Notes: a model not told the origin generated them from the letters alone. 64,000 nucleotides of DNA from CBCOTE01 sp965112965 (GCA_965112965.1 CBCOTE010000019.1:248001-312000), one strand, 5' to 3'; counted from the first letter of the stretch, positions 9,819-20,154 are shown. Numbers and translations: made by a program.

Positions 9819-10619
9819 AGCTTTTCCTCAGCTGTGGCTGCTAATCTGGCCAGGGATACTGGGTTAAGCCTGCAGCAGATAGAATTGCTGTTTTAAGAGC
9901 AGAAATTGTACCCGAACAACTACGCTCGTAACCGCAGTGCTCTGTCCCTGGAGGCGCAGCAAGCTTTGTTGGTCGCTAGGGCCTCTGTCTGGCCGGCTTA
10001 GGTGGGTTGGGGGTATGGGCGAGCTACTGGCCGGATAGTGGGGTTGTATTGTGGCCGCTGACAGTAATATGTTTGAGATTTTTAATTTTAATCGTCAGTT
10101 CTTATGTATTCTTGATTGGCTCGGCCAGCCCAAGACTGTTGCGGCCAGAGTGTGGGTGCGTGTTGTCACCCTGCGGTGGGGCTGGTCACACCGGAAGAGA
10201 TTCTAAATTTGGTTACTCTGACTAAGTTCCTGCCTGGGATGGATGTGATGGTGGACGCCGTCGGCGATATGGCCGGCAGGCAAGTGCATGCTGATGGAGA
10301 CTGCCCGTTTCTGGTTGACCCCTGGTTATCGAGCTATAGCTGGCTGTAGCGGTTCGTGGTAACAGTTCTACCCGGGCAACACATGCCCGAGAGTTTAATC
10401 CTGGATTCGGCCTCGAGTGTAGCCGCGGACTAGATCCTGGTCTGTCTCGTTCCAGCCGTCGCGTTAGCCGCTTCCTTGCAGGCCGCAGCCGTAGTTGGCC
10501 TGCTCACAGCGCCGTCAGCTAATTCATCTATCTACGAAGCCGAGATTCTATTGCTTGACGTTAGTGATGGCAATATCACGTGCCTCACTAAGTTAACTAG
10601 AGGGCTTAGTTCGCCCTAA
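9819..10619 (+). pseudogene. ThiF/MoeB/HesA-family adenylyltransferase, broken
   Basis: Members of this E1-like family adenylate the C-terminus of a sulfur-carrier or ubiquitin-like protein, as MoeB does for MoaD in molybdopterin synthesis. Family landmarks appear in order but in different frames. YARNRSALSLEAQQALL (around 9910) resembles the segment just before the nucleotide-binding loop; a Gly-Leu-Gly-Gly-Leu-Gly run follows near 10000. FEIFNFNRQFL then LGQPKTVAA (10070-10150) match the 'NLNRQ ... LG.PKA' core. GLVTPEEILNLV ... VVDAVGDMAG-like sequence (10180-10280) is next, and a C-terminal VPAVALAASLQAAAVVGLL (10452 onward) resembles the final family helix. Several frameshifts and at least five in-frame stops make it non-functional. 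The last frame ends at TAA 10617-10619. GC content is higher than in flanking DNA, as expected of a recent loss. HesA, MoeB or ThiF cannot be told apart. Confidence 0.72.
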
Positions 10620-13600
10620 CTTTTCGCATAAGCCATTAGTATTTTTTAAAGTATCCACTTGTGCATTAGCTTAGTGCTATTTTACTATTTTGACTTGAAC
10701 GTATAGTTTTTTTGTGATCATGATATTTGAGTCTCGCGCGGTTCATAGTTCCGTTATTTTCCATATAGTGCCCTAGGCGGTCTATCAGTTACTGTGCTGT
10801 GTAGGTCCCTGACTTTGACAGCGATTGGAGATATGACAGCGACTGTGATTGACAAGATAATACAGAAAACTGGTGGATATCCTTGTGATTACGGTAGTTT
10901 ACCGTAGCATAAAACTGGAGTAAAGATAGGTTGAGAGTAGTCAATACTTACTAATTTTTTTTGTGCTTGTATATCAACTGCCATCCACCGGATTCTAAAA
11001 ATGGCAAACCCATGATCTAAGTCAGATTGGACGACGGATCGGCGGGTGGGTATTTCAAGTCACAGAGCGGATTCTTTAGTGGATTCTTTATCTGCATTGT
11101 GAGGTAAAATATTTTTACCTGTTTTTCCGTTTGAGTGTGTCATCTCTGGTAAATAATATTCTCGCACGGCTGAAATTATCTTGACCAGGTCTACAGCGTA
11201 TCGCGCTGACATCATATTATTAGGTGTTTTTTTTATCAAGGCGCCCTTTTTTATTGTTTTTGAGCAAGCAAGTACATAAAAGGGAGTAAGAAGACATGGC
11301 CGTACGAAGGCGGATGGAGAGGTAATGAGGATTATAAGTTAACTTGGGTAAGGTTGGAATATGGTGAGAATAAATATTTTTTATGATTTTTCTGAGTCCT
11401 TACAGGAGTACATTTAGCTTGATAGTCACTGAGCGTATGCAAAGACCTTTTTTCATTTATACCAGAACAAATAGAATCAGCTTATCTTTTTTTTGGTAGA
11501 TTCGATTGTGTGCCGGACTGACTGATCGCGGCCAGACAGAATTTTACGTAGTTTTGTGCTTACGTATGGCTAAGACAAACTTGATATATTGCTTGTAAGC
11601 TTAGTGGTGTCGCTAGGGTGGGGTCATTCTACAGTTTTAAGCTAAAAAAATGTGAAGATTTCATTGAGCAACCTGGCCTTAAATATCCAGTTGCCAAGAT
11701 TTATCAATATACTTTATTTCTTTCTAACCGCTTTTAAATTATAAATTTTAACTGATATGGCTTGGGTAGACGCATACCTGTCGCTAATTATGGTAAGCAA
11801 CTGGGAGATGTATTCAGAGATGACGTTTTGAGAGCTGAGTCGGGGTAGGTGATGTAGTCTTGACGATGTACCTTATAAATTTTGTGGAACTCTAGAATAT
11901 AATGGATATGGTAGCCGAAGTCATAATAATACTACGTGATATAGAGCTACATCTTCATATGCTTTCTATCCAGGATGATCGTATTGGTTTTTTATCGGGA
12001 CGTATGTGTAGTGATTTTTTTGGATATTAGTATTTGACCTTTACATAGGCATGTTTTAGTCTGGGCGATGTCAACTGTAGTCTCTTTGGTTGTTAAGGTG
12101 GAGTAAAAAAAATAGATATGCTGGGCCCAATTAAACGCAGAATCCTGGGCGGTCTTGGTAGTTGTTTGGCTGGTGGGGCTCCTTAGTTCAAGACGGCCTG
12201 GAATCTATCTCCTCTTTGGTCGAGGAGCAGTACATAAATTTAGTATCATGACTAAAATTATTTTGTTGGCCATGATGAATTATATTAAGATGCTGAGATG
12301 GATAGCCCATTTTCAATTGTAAAGCCAGTCATCTATATCCATATTGGCTATTGTTTCAGATAGTTTTTATAGCGACGTCGATGATGATGATAGCGATGTC
12401 AGTAGTCAAGACTAGTGCTCCAGCGAGGAGATCCAAGAAGCTCCGCCTACGTCTTTGGCGGCCATTAAGTTATGGCGTTACAGTGTCTTATGTTACGCTG
12501 GTGATATTGCGCACTACAGCATCATATCTTTCACGTTAACTAAATCCATAGATAATGATATCGCTCACGGAGTAGTGGTTTCTTTTTTTTTGATAGTGCG
12601 TGGTATAGATCAGATATATGATTTGGCACGTTCTAAGGTTATCTTTTTTAAAAAAAAGCTAAGCGTTAATTTGTCGTAGATGTAGTATTTTTTATCCCGT
12701 GAAACAACTTTGTCAGTACGTATTCTACGTGCGGTGAATGAAAAAGAGGCCTACTGATTGTATAGCATCTATACAAAAAAAGTCGTTAGCAGGCAGGATA
12801 GTCTATATAATACCACGCAGCCGGTTAGTTTCTTCGCCAGGCATATGGGCTATACTGTCGTCCGTGATGCAGTTGTAGACAATGATATTTACCGTGAGAA
12901 CGTGCATCGGTCACGAGATTGCGTGGAGTTAGAAGCCTACGACCTTGCAGTGCCTGGCCTGTGATTCTCCTAAGACGTTCGGCATGCGGCAAGACTTAGA
13001 AGTGAATGATATCACTGGTGTCGTAATGTGTGTCCCTAGACTGTCGTCATATTAGATTAATCGTCTAAATCGGCAAGTGACTCTGGTAGAGGGTAACTAT
13101 TAGCCAGATATTGAGTGAACTATGGCAGAAAGTTCTAGTGCCATAGCTATTAGTTCTGGATTACGTGGGTCAAACCGTGAAGGTTGGTATACTATCGGTC
13201 GCGGCTAGGCATGGTGCGTCGGTGACGATAAGGTGGGTTAGCAACATTGTCAGTATCTTGATTTTATGCAGTACGCAGAAGCGTTAGAATCAGTTATAAT
13301 ATTATTCATTTTCGTTAGTCAGGCTAGTGTTGAATAAAGAGTGAGTTGATATTATTGTTTACATGGACACAAGTCCTATGAATTTGCAGCATGTAGCCTC
13401 CATATTGCCACAGAAGAGTCGGTATCTGAGGTCTAGGCGTGAGGGGGGGGGCTTTCGAGTGATTGTTGTTCAGGCTAGTGACAGTTTGTTACGGTAGACG
13501 AGCTCTATGATGGTGTCGGTCCTATCGCTTTGGATGGAAAGAGTTTTTCTAAATAAGTATTGCCTTTGACAGCGGGAAGTCAGATTGTGCCTATCAAAAA

Positions 13601-14135
13601 TGGGTCGCGCCTATACGATAGTGTGGGTATTTATTATCTAATATTATTTTAGTCTAGCTGCTTGATTGGTATATCAGATTTTACCACAGCCAACCGTCGC
13701 ATTGTTTGAAATTCGGGTAGGATAAGAGTTAAATAGCTTAGTAGACAAAAGGGTTCAGGATTGTTATCAGTGTGACTTTAATTTCATTCGTCATCCTTGA
13801 CGAGGCAGACACGTGCTGTTTGGACAGAGCTTGGTTTGCTAAGATATTATAAGGTTGTATTTAAACAATACTTTGGCTGCTTGAAGTTAAACTTAAATAG
13901 TCTCTTTTATTTTTATAGTCCTGATTAGCACGGAGCATTTTTGGGGTAAATACGGTAAGTTTTTTTTTCTGATACCTTACGACTAAATGGTAGTAGTAGT
14001 GTCTACATAAGGGTACGGATGGCTGTGACCGTAGGGCCTTGGTTGACAGCCAATTGTACTGGGCAGAATATCATTGACTTCTGTACTAATTATGCCTTAC
14101 AATAGTTAATAATTCTAATATGTGGGAGTGCGCGC
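10620..14135. other. long gene-free stretch
   Basis: 3.5 kb without an intact gene. Open frames at 12351-12679 and 12758-12964 show no motif and no good ribosome binding site. Composition from about 12900 to 13650 is a little richer in GC and may be an unidentifiable dead gene. A run of nine G lies at 13443-13451. No repeat or RNA gene was seen. Confidence 0.5.
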
Positions 14136-14279
14136 ATGGACATTATTATCGAGCTATGGAACAATATTTTTTATTCTAATACCGCCAGCACAGTCGGCGT
14201 TATTGGAGTCTGGTTATATATGTTAGTCCTTGTGATTACAGCCTTATATCGGATCAATAAAGGTGACCATATGCGTTAA
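14136..14279 (+). CDS. small single-span membrane protein, possibly truncated
   Basis: A 47-residue frame. ATG is preceded 7 bases upstream by GGGAG (14124-14128), a good ribosome binding site in a stretch otherwise lacking them. After NIFYSNTAS comes one hydrophobic segment, about residues 20-38 (VGVIGVWLYMLVLVITALY), then a short basic tail. The NTAS-x-VGVIG start followed by a membrane segment resembles small CBU_0592-like membrane proteins, which are about twice as long. If it belongs there, the TAA at 14277-14279 truncates it, and the hydrophobic frame running on to about 14448 would be the lost remainder. It could also be a chance ORF. Confidence 0.4.
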   Translation: MDIIIELWNNIFYSNTASTVGVIGVWLYMLVLVITALYRINKGDHMR

Positions 14280-14491
14280 ACTATGTATATTCTCTTTTTT
14301 GACCTACCCAGCATTTACATCGGTCGGCCTTAGAAGCTTCAGACTATTAAATATCTTATCTTTACTGTATACCGTTTTTTTACGTTTTGTCCGTGTAAAA
14401 GACTTATACGCGAAAAAAATAGAGTATTATGGCCATCGGTGCCGGTAATCAACGTCCATCCAGAGGTTTATGATAGTCTTGCTCTTAGCTG

Positions 14492-15367
14492 TTACAATGA
14501 TTTTTCTTTTGCGATGTCAAAGAGATAACGGCCATACTCATTTTTGATCATAGCTTGAGCCAAGCGTTCAAGTTGAGTGGAGTTAATATAGCCCTTACGG
14601 TAGGCGATCTCTTCAACGCAGGCAATTTTTGTCCCTTGGCGGGCCTGAACTACCTGCACGAAGCCGGCAGCTTGGTGCAGAGATTCATGAGTACCTGTAT
14701 CCAGCCAGGCGTAGCCGCGGCCTAGGAATTCTACCTTGAGTTCTCCGCGTTGGAGGTAAACATTGTTTAGGTCAGTAATTTCCAATTCGCCCCGGGGTGA
14801 TGGTTTGAGGCGTGTAGTAATATCGACTACATGGTTATCATAGAAGTAGAGGCCGGTAACGGCGTATTTAGACTTAGGCTTCAGCGGTTTTTCCTCGATA
14901 GAGAGCACATTGTGCGCCCTGTCAAATTCCACTACACCGTAGCGCTCGGGGTCATGCACTTTATATCCGAATACGATACCACCGTTTGTAAGCTGTCTAG
15001 ATCGCTCTAGGAGCTCTGATAGTCCGTGGCCGTAAAAGATATTATCCCCTAGCACTAGACAGACTGTGTCCCCGGCGATGAATTGACGGGCTAGAATAAA
15101 GGCTTGTGCTAGGCCGTCCGGGTTGGCCTGGACGATATAAGTGAATCGGACTCCGAACTGAGAGCCATCCTCGAACATAGTTTCGAAGCGCGGTAGATCG
15201 TTGGGGGTGGAGATAATGCAGATTTCTTGGATTCCGGCCAGCATGAGCACCGAGAGAGGATAGTAGATCATAGGCTTGTCGTAGATGGGCAGGAGTTGTT
15301 TGCAGACCCCGCGTGTGATGGGATATAGCCGGGTACCAGAACCTCCTGCCAGGATAATACCTTTCAT
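14492..15367 (-). CDS. rfbA: glucose-1-phosphate thymidylyltransferase
   Basis: Makes dTDP-glucose from dTTP and glucose 1-phosphate, the first step toward dTDP-L-rhamnose and related sugars of O-antigen or other surface glycans. The 291-residue length is that of the RfbA/RmlA family. Motifs in order: GIILAGGSGTRLYPIT (nucleotide-binding loop), CKQLLPIYDKPMIYYPLS, VLGDNIFYGHGL, SIEEKPLKPKS, TGLYFYD, ELEITDLNN and AWLDTGTHESL. AGGA lies 8 bases before the ATG. None of the usual partners (rfbB, rfbC, rfbD) lies in this window, so the pathway must be completed elsewhere or the product be used differently. All catalytic motifs look intact. Confidence 0.95.
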   Translation of the reverse strand: MKGIILAGGSGTRLYPITRGVCKQLLPIYDKPMIYYPLSVLMLAGIQEICIISTPNDLPRFETMFEDGSQFGVRFTYIVQANPDGLAQAFILARQFIAGDTVCLVLGDNIFYGHGLSELLERSRQLTNGGIVFGYKVHDPERYGVVEFDRAHNVLSIEEKPLKPKSKYAVTGLYFYDNHVVDITTRLKPSPRGELEITDLNNVYLQRGELKVEFLGRGYAWLDTGTHESLHQAAGFVQVVQARQGTKIACVEEIAYRKGYINSTQLERLAQAMIKNEYGRYLFDIAKEKSL

Positions 15368-15593
15368 TATTGTTTTCCTGTCATATTGGCTTATAATTAA
15401 TGCTCGTTTTGGGCTGGAGATGACGTTGGTACTCTGGGGAATATAGCTGCGTGTATAAAGTGATTACAGGCAAGTAAGATAATTCTAAGATTACAGTAAG
15501 AGTATGTGGTTTTTTCTTGGCCAATTCTGCGCCTAGCATAGTGCCGATGTTATTGTCCACAACGGCCAGTGCATAAAGTATAATAAGGTTTAG

Positions 15594-16406
15594 ATGGCGG
15601 AAATTTATATGATAGCTAGTGCCCCCCCCACGATCACCGTAAATATTGGTCCCAGGCCCTTGGTCTCTGGTGCCTGCGTATTACTCTATCCTGCTGGTGG
15701 TCCGATGATTCCTGATGTCTTGACCACGACTGAACCGCTACCACCGCTAGCAGTCGGTATGTATTTGGGTCGGGAGAGCCAAAAATTGTTCAGGGTGCGT
15801 TGGCTATCTTGGTTAACTGTTCCAGGTAGCCTGGCTTGCCAGACAGCCTGGGTGGAAACACTTGAACCAATGCCTGTCGGTCGGCTGGAGCTAATCGCCT
15901 GGAAATCTGGCTTTAGTCTAGCTTGGATAACTCTCTCAGATAAAGTTAGTCTGGGTCGACGCATGGATACAAGCGGTCCAACTATTGAAGCTCTGGTGGC
16001 CGCTAGGCTCCACGTAGCTTATGCTGCTGGATTCGTGCTCCCGGACAATGAGTTGGCCTTGTGTTGTCTTCTTACTCAGCTGGCTTTGGAGCAGGGTTTT
16101 GATTTAGTGCTTACCACAGGTGGCACAGGTATAGCCCTTCGGGATACCACTCCTGAGGCGGTTTTGTCAGTCATTAAAAAGCGGTTACCCGGTTTTGAAC
16201 GGGCTATGACCGCTGTAAGTCTAAATAAAACACCTAATGCTATGATTTCTCGGGCCATAGTCGGTACTCTTGGCCGTACATTTATTGCTACCTTGCCTGG
16301 ATCGACTAAGGCTGTAGCCGAAACATTAGATGCTATATTACCGGCTATACCTCACTGTCTGTCTAAGCTTCAAGGTGACTCGTCTGACTGTAGCACAGCA
16401 TCCTGA
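15594..16406 (+). CDS. MogA/MoaB-like molybdopterin-binding protein with N-terminal extension
   Basis: The MogA/MoaB family adenylates molybdopterin before metal insertion. Residues 109-260 carry the family features: TLSDKVSLG with Asp-x-Ser-Gly-Pro (113-129), TTGGTGI (174-180), RDTTPEA (183-189) and ISRAIVG ... TLPGS near the end. The first 105 residues have no recognised domain and make the 270-residue product about 100 longer than a bare MogA. A run of eight C (15622-15629) lies 10 codons into the frame and could slip. AAGG is 6 bases before ATG. It converges with the ABC operon, with only 34 bases between stops. Two other molybdopterin-related genes in the window appear dead, so this may be a survivor or may have another role. 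Family is firm for the C-terminal domain only. Confidence 0.8.
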   Translation: MAEIYMIASAPPTITVNIGPRPLVSGACVLLYPAGGPMIPDVLTTTEPLPPLAVGMYLGRESQKLFRVRWLSWLTVPGSLACQTAWVETLEPMPVGRLELIAWKSGFSLAWITLSDKVSLGRRMDTSGPTIEALVAARLHVAYAAGFVLPDNELALCCLLTQLALEQGFDLVLTTGGTGIALRDTTPEAVLSVIKKRLPGFERAMTAVSLNKTPNAMISRAIVGTLGRTFIATLPGSTKAVAETLDAILPAIPHCLSKLQGDSSDCSTAS

Positions 16407-16440
16407 TGGCCAATGCTTTGGAGACTTGGATCGTTTGGGC

Positions 16441-17424
16441 TTAAAAGACATCCTTGGGATTAAATTGAGCTCCCATAGCTGCTGGTGGCCGTACACGGGC
16501 CGCGTCGATAAAGGTTTTATAGAGCGGATGACGCTGTGCCAACGTCTTAAAGGAACGAGTTTCAACAAGGTTCATTGCCAGCATAGTGAAGATCATCACT
16601 GGGAAGGACGCTACCTGAAAAATTTGCATTGGCACTCCGGGCAATAAGTCCTGTAGATAAATTCCCAGAACAGATATCGTGGAGAATAGATAAGCACCAA
16701 AGGCTACGCGTAAAGGTTTCCATCCACCGAAGATGACGATGGCTAGGGCGATCCATCCCGAACCTTCGATTCCTTGGGGTACCCCCCAACCAGGCTTTGT
16801 TGCTAGGGAGAAGGTCGCCCCAGCCAGGCCCACGAGGGCGCCACCGGCTAGCAGAGCAAAACATTTGACCTTGAGTACGTCTACGCCGCGGCTATAGGCG
16901 GCTTTGAGATTCTCTCCTACGCCTCGCAGCACTATTCCGTGATTGGTACGTCCTAGCCACCACCAGACGAAACCCAGTAAGCCGAAGCCTATCATGGTTA
17001 CGACATTTAAATGACTTAACAATGGTCCTATACCGGGCACTTCACGCAGGAAGCTGAAGGCCGTCATTTGCGGCCCGGGTTGACGGTTCCAGGGTTGGCC
17101 TAGAAAATAAGCTAAATCGCGGTAGAACAATGTAAGTATGAAGCCGATAGCGAACTGGGAACAACCAAACCACAGTGATGTTACGGCCAACACTGCCGCA
17201 GCTAGTATTCCGATGGCTGCTCCGGCAACCAATCCTAGCCAGATGTTGCTTGTGACTGAGGCTGTGACAAAGGCGACCATTGCAGCAAGAAGGATGGTCC
17301 CATCTAAAGACAGATTTACTATTCCGGCCCGCTCGGCAATGGTTTCTCCTAGGGCGGCCATGAGTAATGGCGTGCCAGCTGTTAAAATGCCGCTCAGAGT
17401 TATTAATATCAGGTCCATGTTCAT
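16441..17424 (-). CDS. BMP-type ABC transporter, second permease
   Basis: Inner-membrane permease of the branched-chain/sugar permease superfamily, paired with the upstream permease to form the channel of a nucleoside- or purine-type importer. The product has 8-10 hydrophobic segments and the family core ERAGIVNLSLDG near residue 31 and RGVGENLKAAYSRGVDV in the middle, the usual contact region for the ATPase. The frame is open upstream to 17583, but the real start is almost surely ATG 17424-17422: it overlaps the TAA of the previous gene (TAATG) and has GGAG 8 bases upstream. That gives 327 residues, the usual length. Last gene of a four-gene operon. Confidence 0.9.
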   Translation of the reverse strand: MNMDLILITLSGILTAGTPLLMAALGETIAERAGIVNLSLDGTILLAAMVAFVTASVTSNIWLGLVAGAAIGILAAAVLAVTSLWFGCSQFAIGFILTLFYRDLAYFLGQPWNRQPGPQMTAFSFLREVPGIGPLLSHLNVVTMIGFGLLGFVWWWLGRTNHGIVLRGVGENLKAAYSRGVDVLKVKCFALLAGGALVGLAGATFSLATKPGWGVPQGIEGSGWIALAIVIFGGWKPLRVAFGAYLFSTISVLGIYLQDLLPGVPMQIFQVASFPVMIFTMLAMNLVETRSFKTLAQRHPLYKTFIDAARVRPPAAMGAQFNPKDVF

Positions 17425-18542
17425 TATTTTTTTCTCCTTGTACCATGCCATTGTATTAATCCGTGTGTCAGGACGAAAAATAAGGCCAAGGAGGTCTCGA
17501 CGATTCCGCCCAGGGAAGAATCGAGTCCAAATTGGAGTGGCAGCTGGATAGCTCCGGTCTTTAACACGGCCAAGAGGGCACACAGAGGCAGTATAAAGAC
17601 AGACCGGAAGCTAGCCATCATGGTCACCAGGAGGCCGCTATAGCCGTAACCGCAGGAGATCGACGGAATGAGCTGATGGTAGACCGTCAACACCTGTAGG
17701 CAGCCGGCTAGACCGGCCAAACCACCGCAGCCAGCCATGGCCATGAGTAATATTTTATTGGACTTTAATTCCATGGTTCGGGCTGTCTGGGGATTTCGGC
17801 CTACAGCGCGCAGGACAAGGCCGAAGCGGGTATGATTGAGTAAAGCTGGGACTAGTAGCCAAGCCAATAAGGCTAAGACCAGACCAGTTGGAGCCAGACT
17901 TAAGTCGGATAACGTCGTTAACCAGAAAGTCTTGGGTAGTAACTCGGTGCCGCTCATAGAGGCGATACCCAGTCGTTTCCAGGGTCCGAATACGAGCCAA
18001 ATACAGAGTCCCAACGCTACGTAGTTAAGTCCCAGGCCAGTGAAAATTTCATGTATCCTGCCGAAGACCCGTAGAAGTCCAGGTACTAAGGCCCAGGCCG
18101 CACCGCCGGCTATAGCCGCAGCTACAGCTAGGGGTAGAGCCAGGGTCGGAGATGTCTCTGGTATTACACGTAGCACGGCCATGGAGCATACCGCTCCGAG
18201 AGTGACCTGCCCTTCGATGCCTATATTCCACAACCCGCCGGCAAAGGGCAGGAGTAACGCCATTGATGTGATGGCCATGGGTATAAAAATAGAGAGAGCA
18301 TGGTCTATCCGGCCAACTGTGCCTATGCCGCCTTCTAGAAGCACCCACAGAGTATTAAAAGGTTTTGTTCCTGCCAGGAACAGGATAGTTAGGACCAGAG
18401 CGAAGGCTAGAATTGGAGGCATCAGTCGGATTAGTGACGTAAAATGCTGGTGTAGGAATTTTGGTCGGTCGTCGAATGTTGTTTTCTCCAACAGAGGAAC
18501 AGGTTCCCTCACAGGTTCCTGGAAGCCTAACATCAGGGTCAT
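17424..18542 (-). CDS. BMP-type ABC transporter, first permease
   Basis: Partner permease of the importer, 372 residues. It begins with a hydrophilic N-terminal tail of about 35 residues, then a membrane segment (LIRLMPPILAFALVLTILFL), and carries GGLWNIGIEGQVTLGA and LVLRAVGRNPQTARTMEL, typical of the YufP/NupB-like permeases of BMP transporters. It overlaps the end of the ATPase gene by four bases (ATGA), with AAGGAGG 9 bases upstream, and its own stop overlaps the next start by one base. The tight coupling implies co-production of the two permeases in equal amounts. Confidence 0.92.
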   Translation of the reverse strand: MTLMLGFQEPVREPVPLLEKTTFDDRPKFLHQHFTSLIRLMPPILAFALVLTILFLAGTKPFNTLWVLLEGGIGTVGRIDHALSIFIPMAITSMALLLPFAGGLWNIGIEGQVTLGAVCSMAVLRVIPETSPTLALPLAVAAAIAGGAAWALVPGLLRVFGRIHEIFTGLGLNYVALGLCIWLVFGPWKRLGIASMSGTELLPKTFWLTTLSDLSLAPTGLVLALLAWLLVPALLNHTRFGLVLRAVGRNPQTARTMELKSNKILLMAMAGCGGLAGLAGCLQVLTVYHQLIPSISCGYGYSGLLVTMMASFRSVFILPLCALLAVLKTGAIQLPLQFGLDSSLGGIVETSLALFFVLTHGLIQWHGTRRKK

Positions 18543-20107
18543 TTTGTCTGCCTCCTTTTAAGTTTACCTCCGTCATCTTGCCCCATTATTAGGGCTGCCA
18601 ACCGTTCTTTATCCAATGTTGAAGCCAGACGGTCGGCGAAGATCTGGCGGCCGTAAAAGATAAGTACCCGGTGGCAGTTGAACAGGATTTCGTCTAGATC
18701 GGTTGAGTAGAAGACGATAGTGGTACCAGAGGTCACTTGTTTGTGTAGGCATCGCCAGACCGAATGTTTTGAATTCATGTCTAGCCCGTATGTGGGATGT
18801 TCCATGAGGATGCAGCGGGCAGAGTCCGGGATTAGAGCGAGCTGTAGCCGTTGTTGGTTGCCTCCTGAGAGCTTTTGAGTCATAATATCGGACTTTGCGG
18901 CCATCTGGAAATTGTCTGCGTAGCGTTCTTTGAAGAGTTCATCGGCGTGACGGGCTCGGTCGGGGAAGGCCACAGCTAATTGTTCGTAGACGGTCATGTC
19001 TGGGAAGAGCCCTTCCTCCATGCGCGCAGCCGGAACTAAGGTTACGTTTCGGGCAGTCAGTTGCATGTGTCCGGCCGTGAGTGGCACCAGGCCGGCTAGG
19101 CCATTGAGCAAAAGCTTTTGTCCGTTGCCTTCCAGGCCAGCCAACCCTATAATTTCTCCGGCCCGTGCTGTAACGCTCACCCCAGTTAGTTCAAATGTAT
19201 CACCGCTAAAGGTTGCCGCCTTCAAAGCAAAGGCGATTTCGTCTTTTGGTGGTGGCAGATTAGACTTATGCCAGGAATTGGCTATGTCCTCGCCAAACAT
19301 GAGTTTGGTGACTTTATCTGGAGAAAAAGGCGCTGGTAGCTGGCCTACCAGTAAACCTTGACGCATAATGAGCACTTCGTCACATAGAGTTTGGGCGTCT
19401 GTCAGGGCATGGGTGATCAGGATGACCACATGACCATCTGCCGTTAACTGACGTAGAGTAGTGAATAAGATATCTTTTTGATTGTCTGAGATGCCGATAG
19501 TGGGCTCGTACAGAATTAAAATATGAACACCCAGATCCAATAGCCGAAGCAGTTCTAATTGCTGCCGTTCTCCTACGGTTAGTTCGGCTATACGGGTCAT
19601 TGGGTCGATGGTCAGACCGAAACGGTCAGCCTGAATTTGTAGTCGGCTGATGGCTTCGGCCTGGGAGCAAAGTGGGCGTCCTAGACCGAAGGCCTCGCTC
19701 ACCCGTAAGGCTGGAAAATCCATGGGTTCATGGTGGAGCATGCCCACACCTGCGGCCAGGGCTGCTCTGGGGTTTGGCAGATTTATTAGCCGACCATTCA
19801 GGAGGATCTCTCCGAAATCGGGTTGTGAATATCCAGCCAGCATGCGCATGAGCGTGCTTTTACCTGCGGCATTCTCGCCAAGCAAACCGTAAATACGGCC
19901 GGGAGCCAAAGTTAAGGTAATACCCTGGTTGGCGTGTACCGAACCGTAGGATTTATGGATATTTCTTAGCTCGATGTGTATATGCTGACCGTGTGTAGGA
20001 ACAGAACACACGTGTGAAGCGACCTGCGGAGGCGGTGGACTTATGGCCGATCTCTGACCGTTCATGTCCTGATGCAATTGCTGAGTGCACTGTATTTGTT
20101 TGTCCAT
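18539..20107 (-). CDS. BMP-type ABC transporter, double ATPase subunit (altered Walker B)
   Basis: 522-residue fusion of two ABC ATPase domains, as in sugar and nucleoside importers (RbsA/YufO type). Domain 1 has Walker A GENAAGKST (77-85, Lys83), signature LTVGERQQ (176-183) and H-loop His233. Its Walker B, however, reads ILILYEP: Tyr200 (codon TAC) replaces the Asp that holds the magnesium ion, while the catalytic Glu201 is kept. The Q-loop position also reads His-His-Glu (125-127) where Gln is usual. Domain 2 has a degenerate Walker A (GLEGNGQK), intact LSGGNQQR and an altered Walker B; degeneracy there is normal for the family, so domain 1 is the expected active site. The frame is otherwise undamaged. 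Activity may be lost or reduced; the role assignment is safe. Confidence 0.9.
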   Translation of the reverse strand: MDKQIQCTQQLHQDMNGQRSAISPPPPQVASHVCSVPTHGQHIHIELRNIHKSYGSVHANQGITLTLAPGRIYGLLGENAAGKSTLMRMLAGYSQPDFGEILLNGRLINLPNPRAALAAGVGMLHHEPMDFPALRVSEAFGLGRPLCSQAEAISRLQIQADRFGLTIDPMTRIAELTVGERQQLELLRLLDLGVHILILYEPTIGISDNQKDILFTTLRQLTADGHVVILITHALTDAQTLCDEVLIMRQGLLVGQLPAPFSPDKVTKLMFGEDIANSWHKSNLPPPKDEIAFALKAATFSGDTFELTGVSVTARAGEIIGLAGLEGNGQKLLLNGLAGLVPLTAGHMQLTARNVTLVPAARMEEGLFPDMTVYEQLAVAFPDRARHADELFKERYADNFQMAAKSDIMTQKLSGGNQQRLQLALIPDSARCILMEHPTYGLDMNSKHSVWRCLHKQVTSGTTIVFYSTDLDEILFNCHRVLIFYGRQIFADRLASTLDKERLAALIMGQDDGGKLKRRQTK

Positions 20108-20154
20108 GGCTTTTTTTGTCGTCCTTTGAAAAAAACGGCTGCCGTTTTATCAGG

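Noticed and set aside
12758..12964. 68-codon frame as a gene
   Set aside because: Length is within chance, upstream signals are absent and no family resemblance was found.
17138..18561. Long + strand frames opposite the permease genes
   Set aside because: They are antisense shadows of well-conserved membrane protein genes on the other strand and show no domain of their own.
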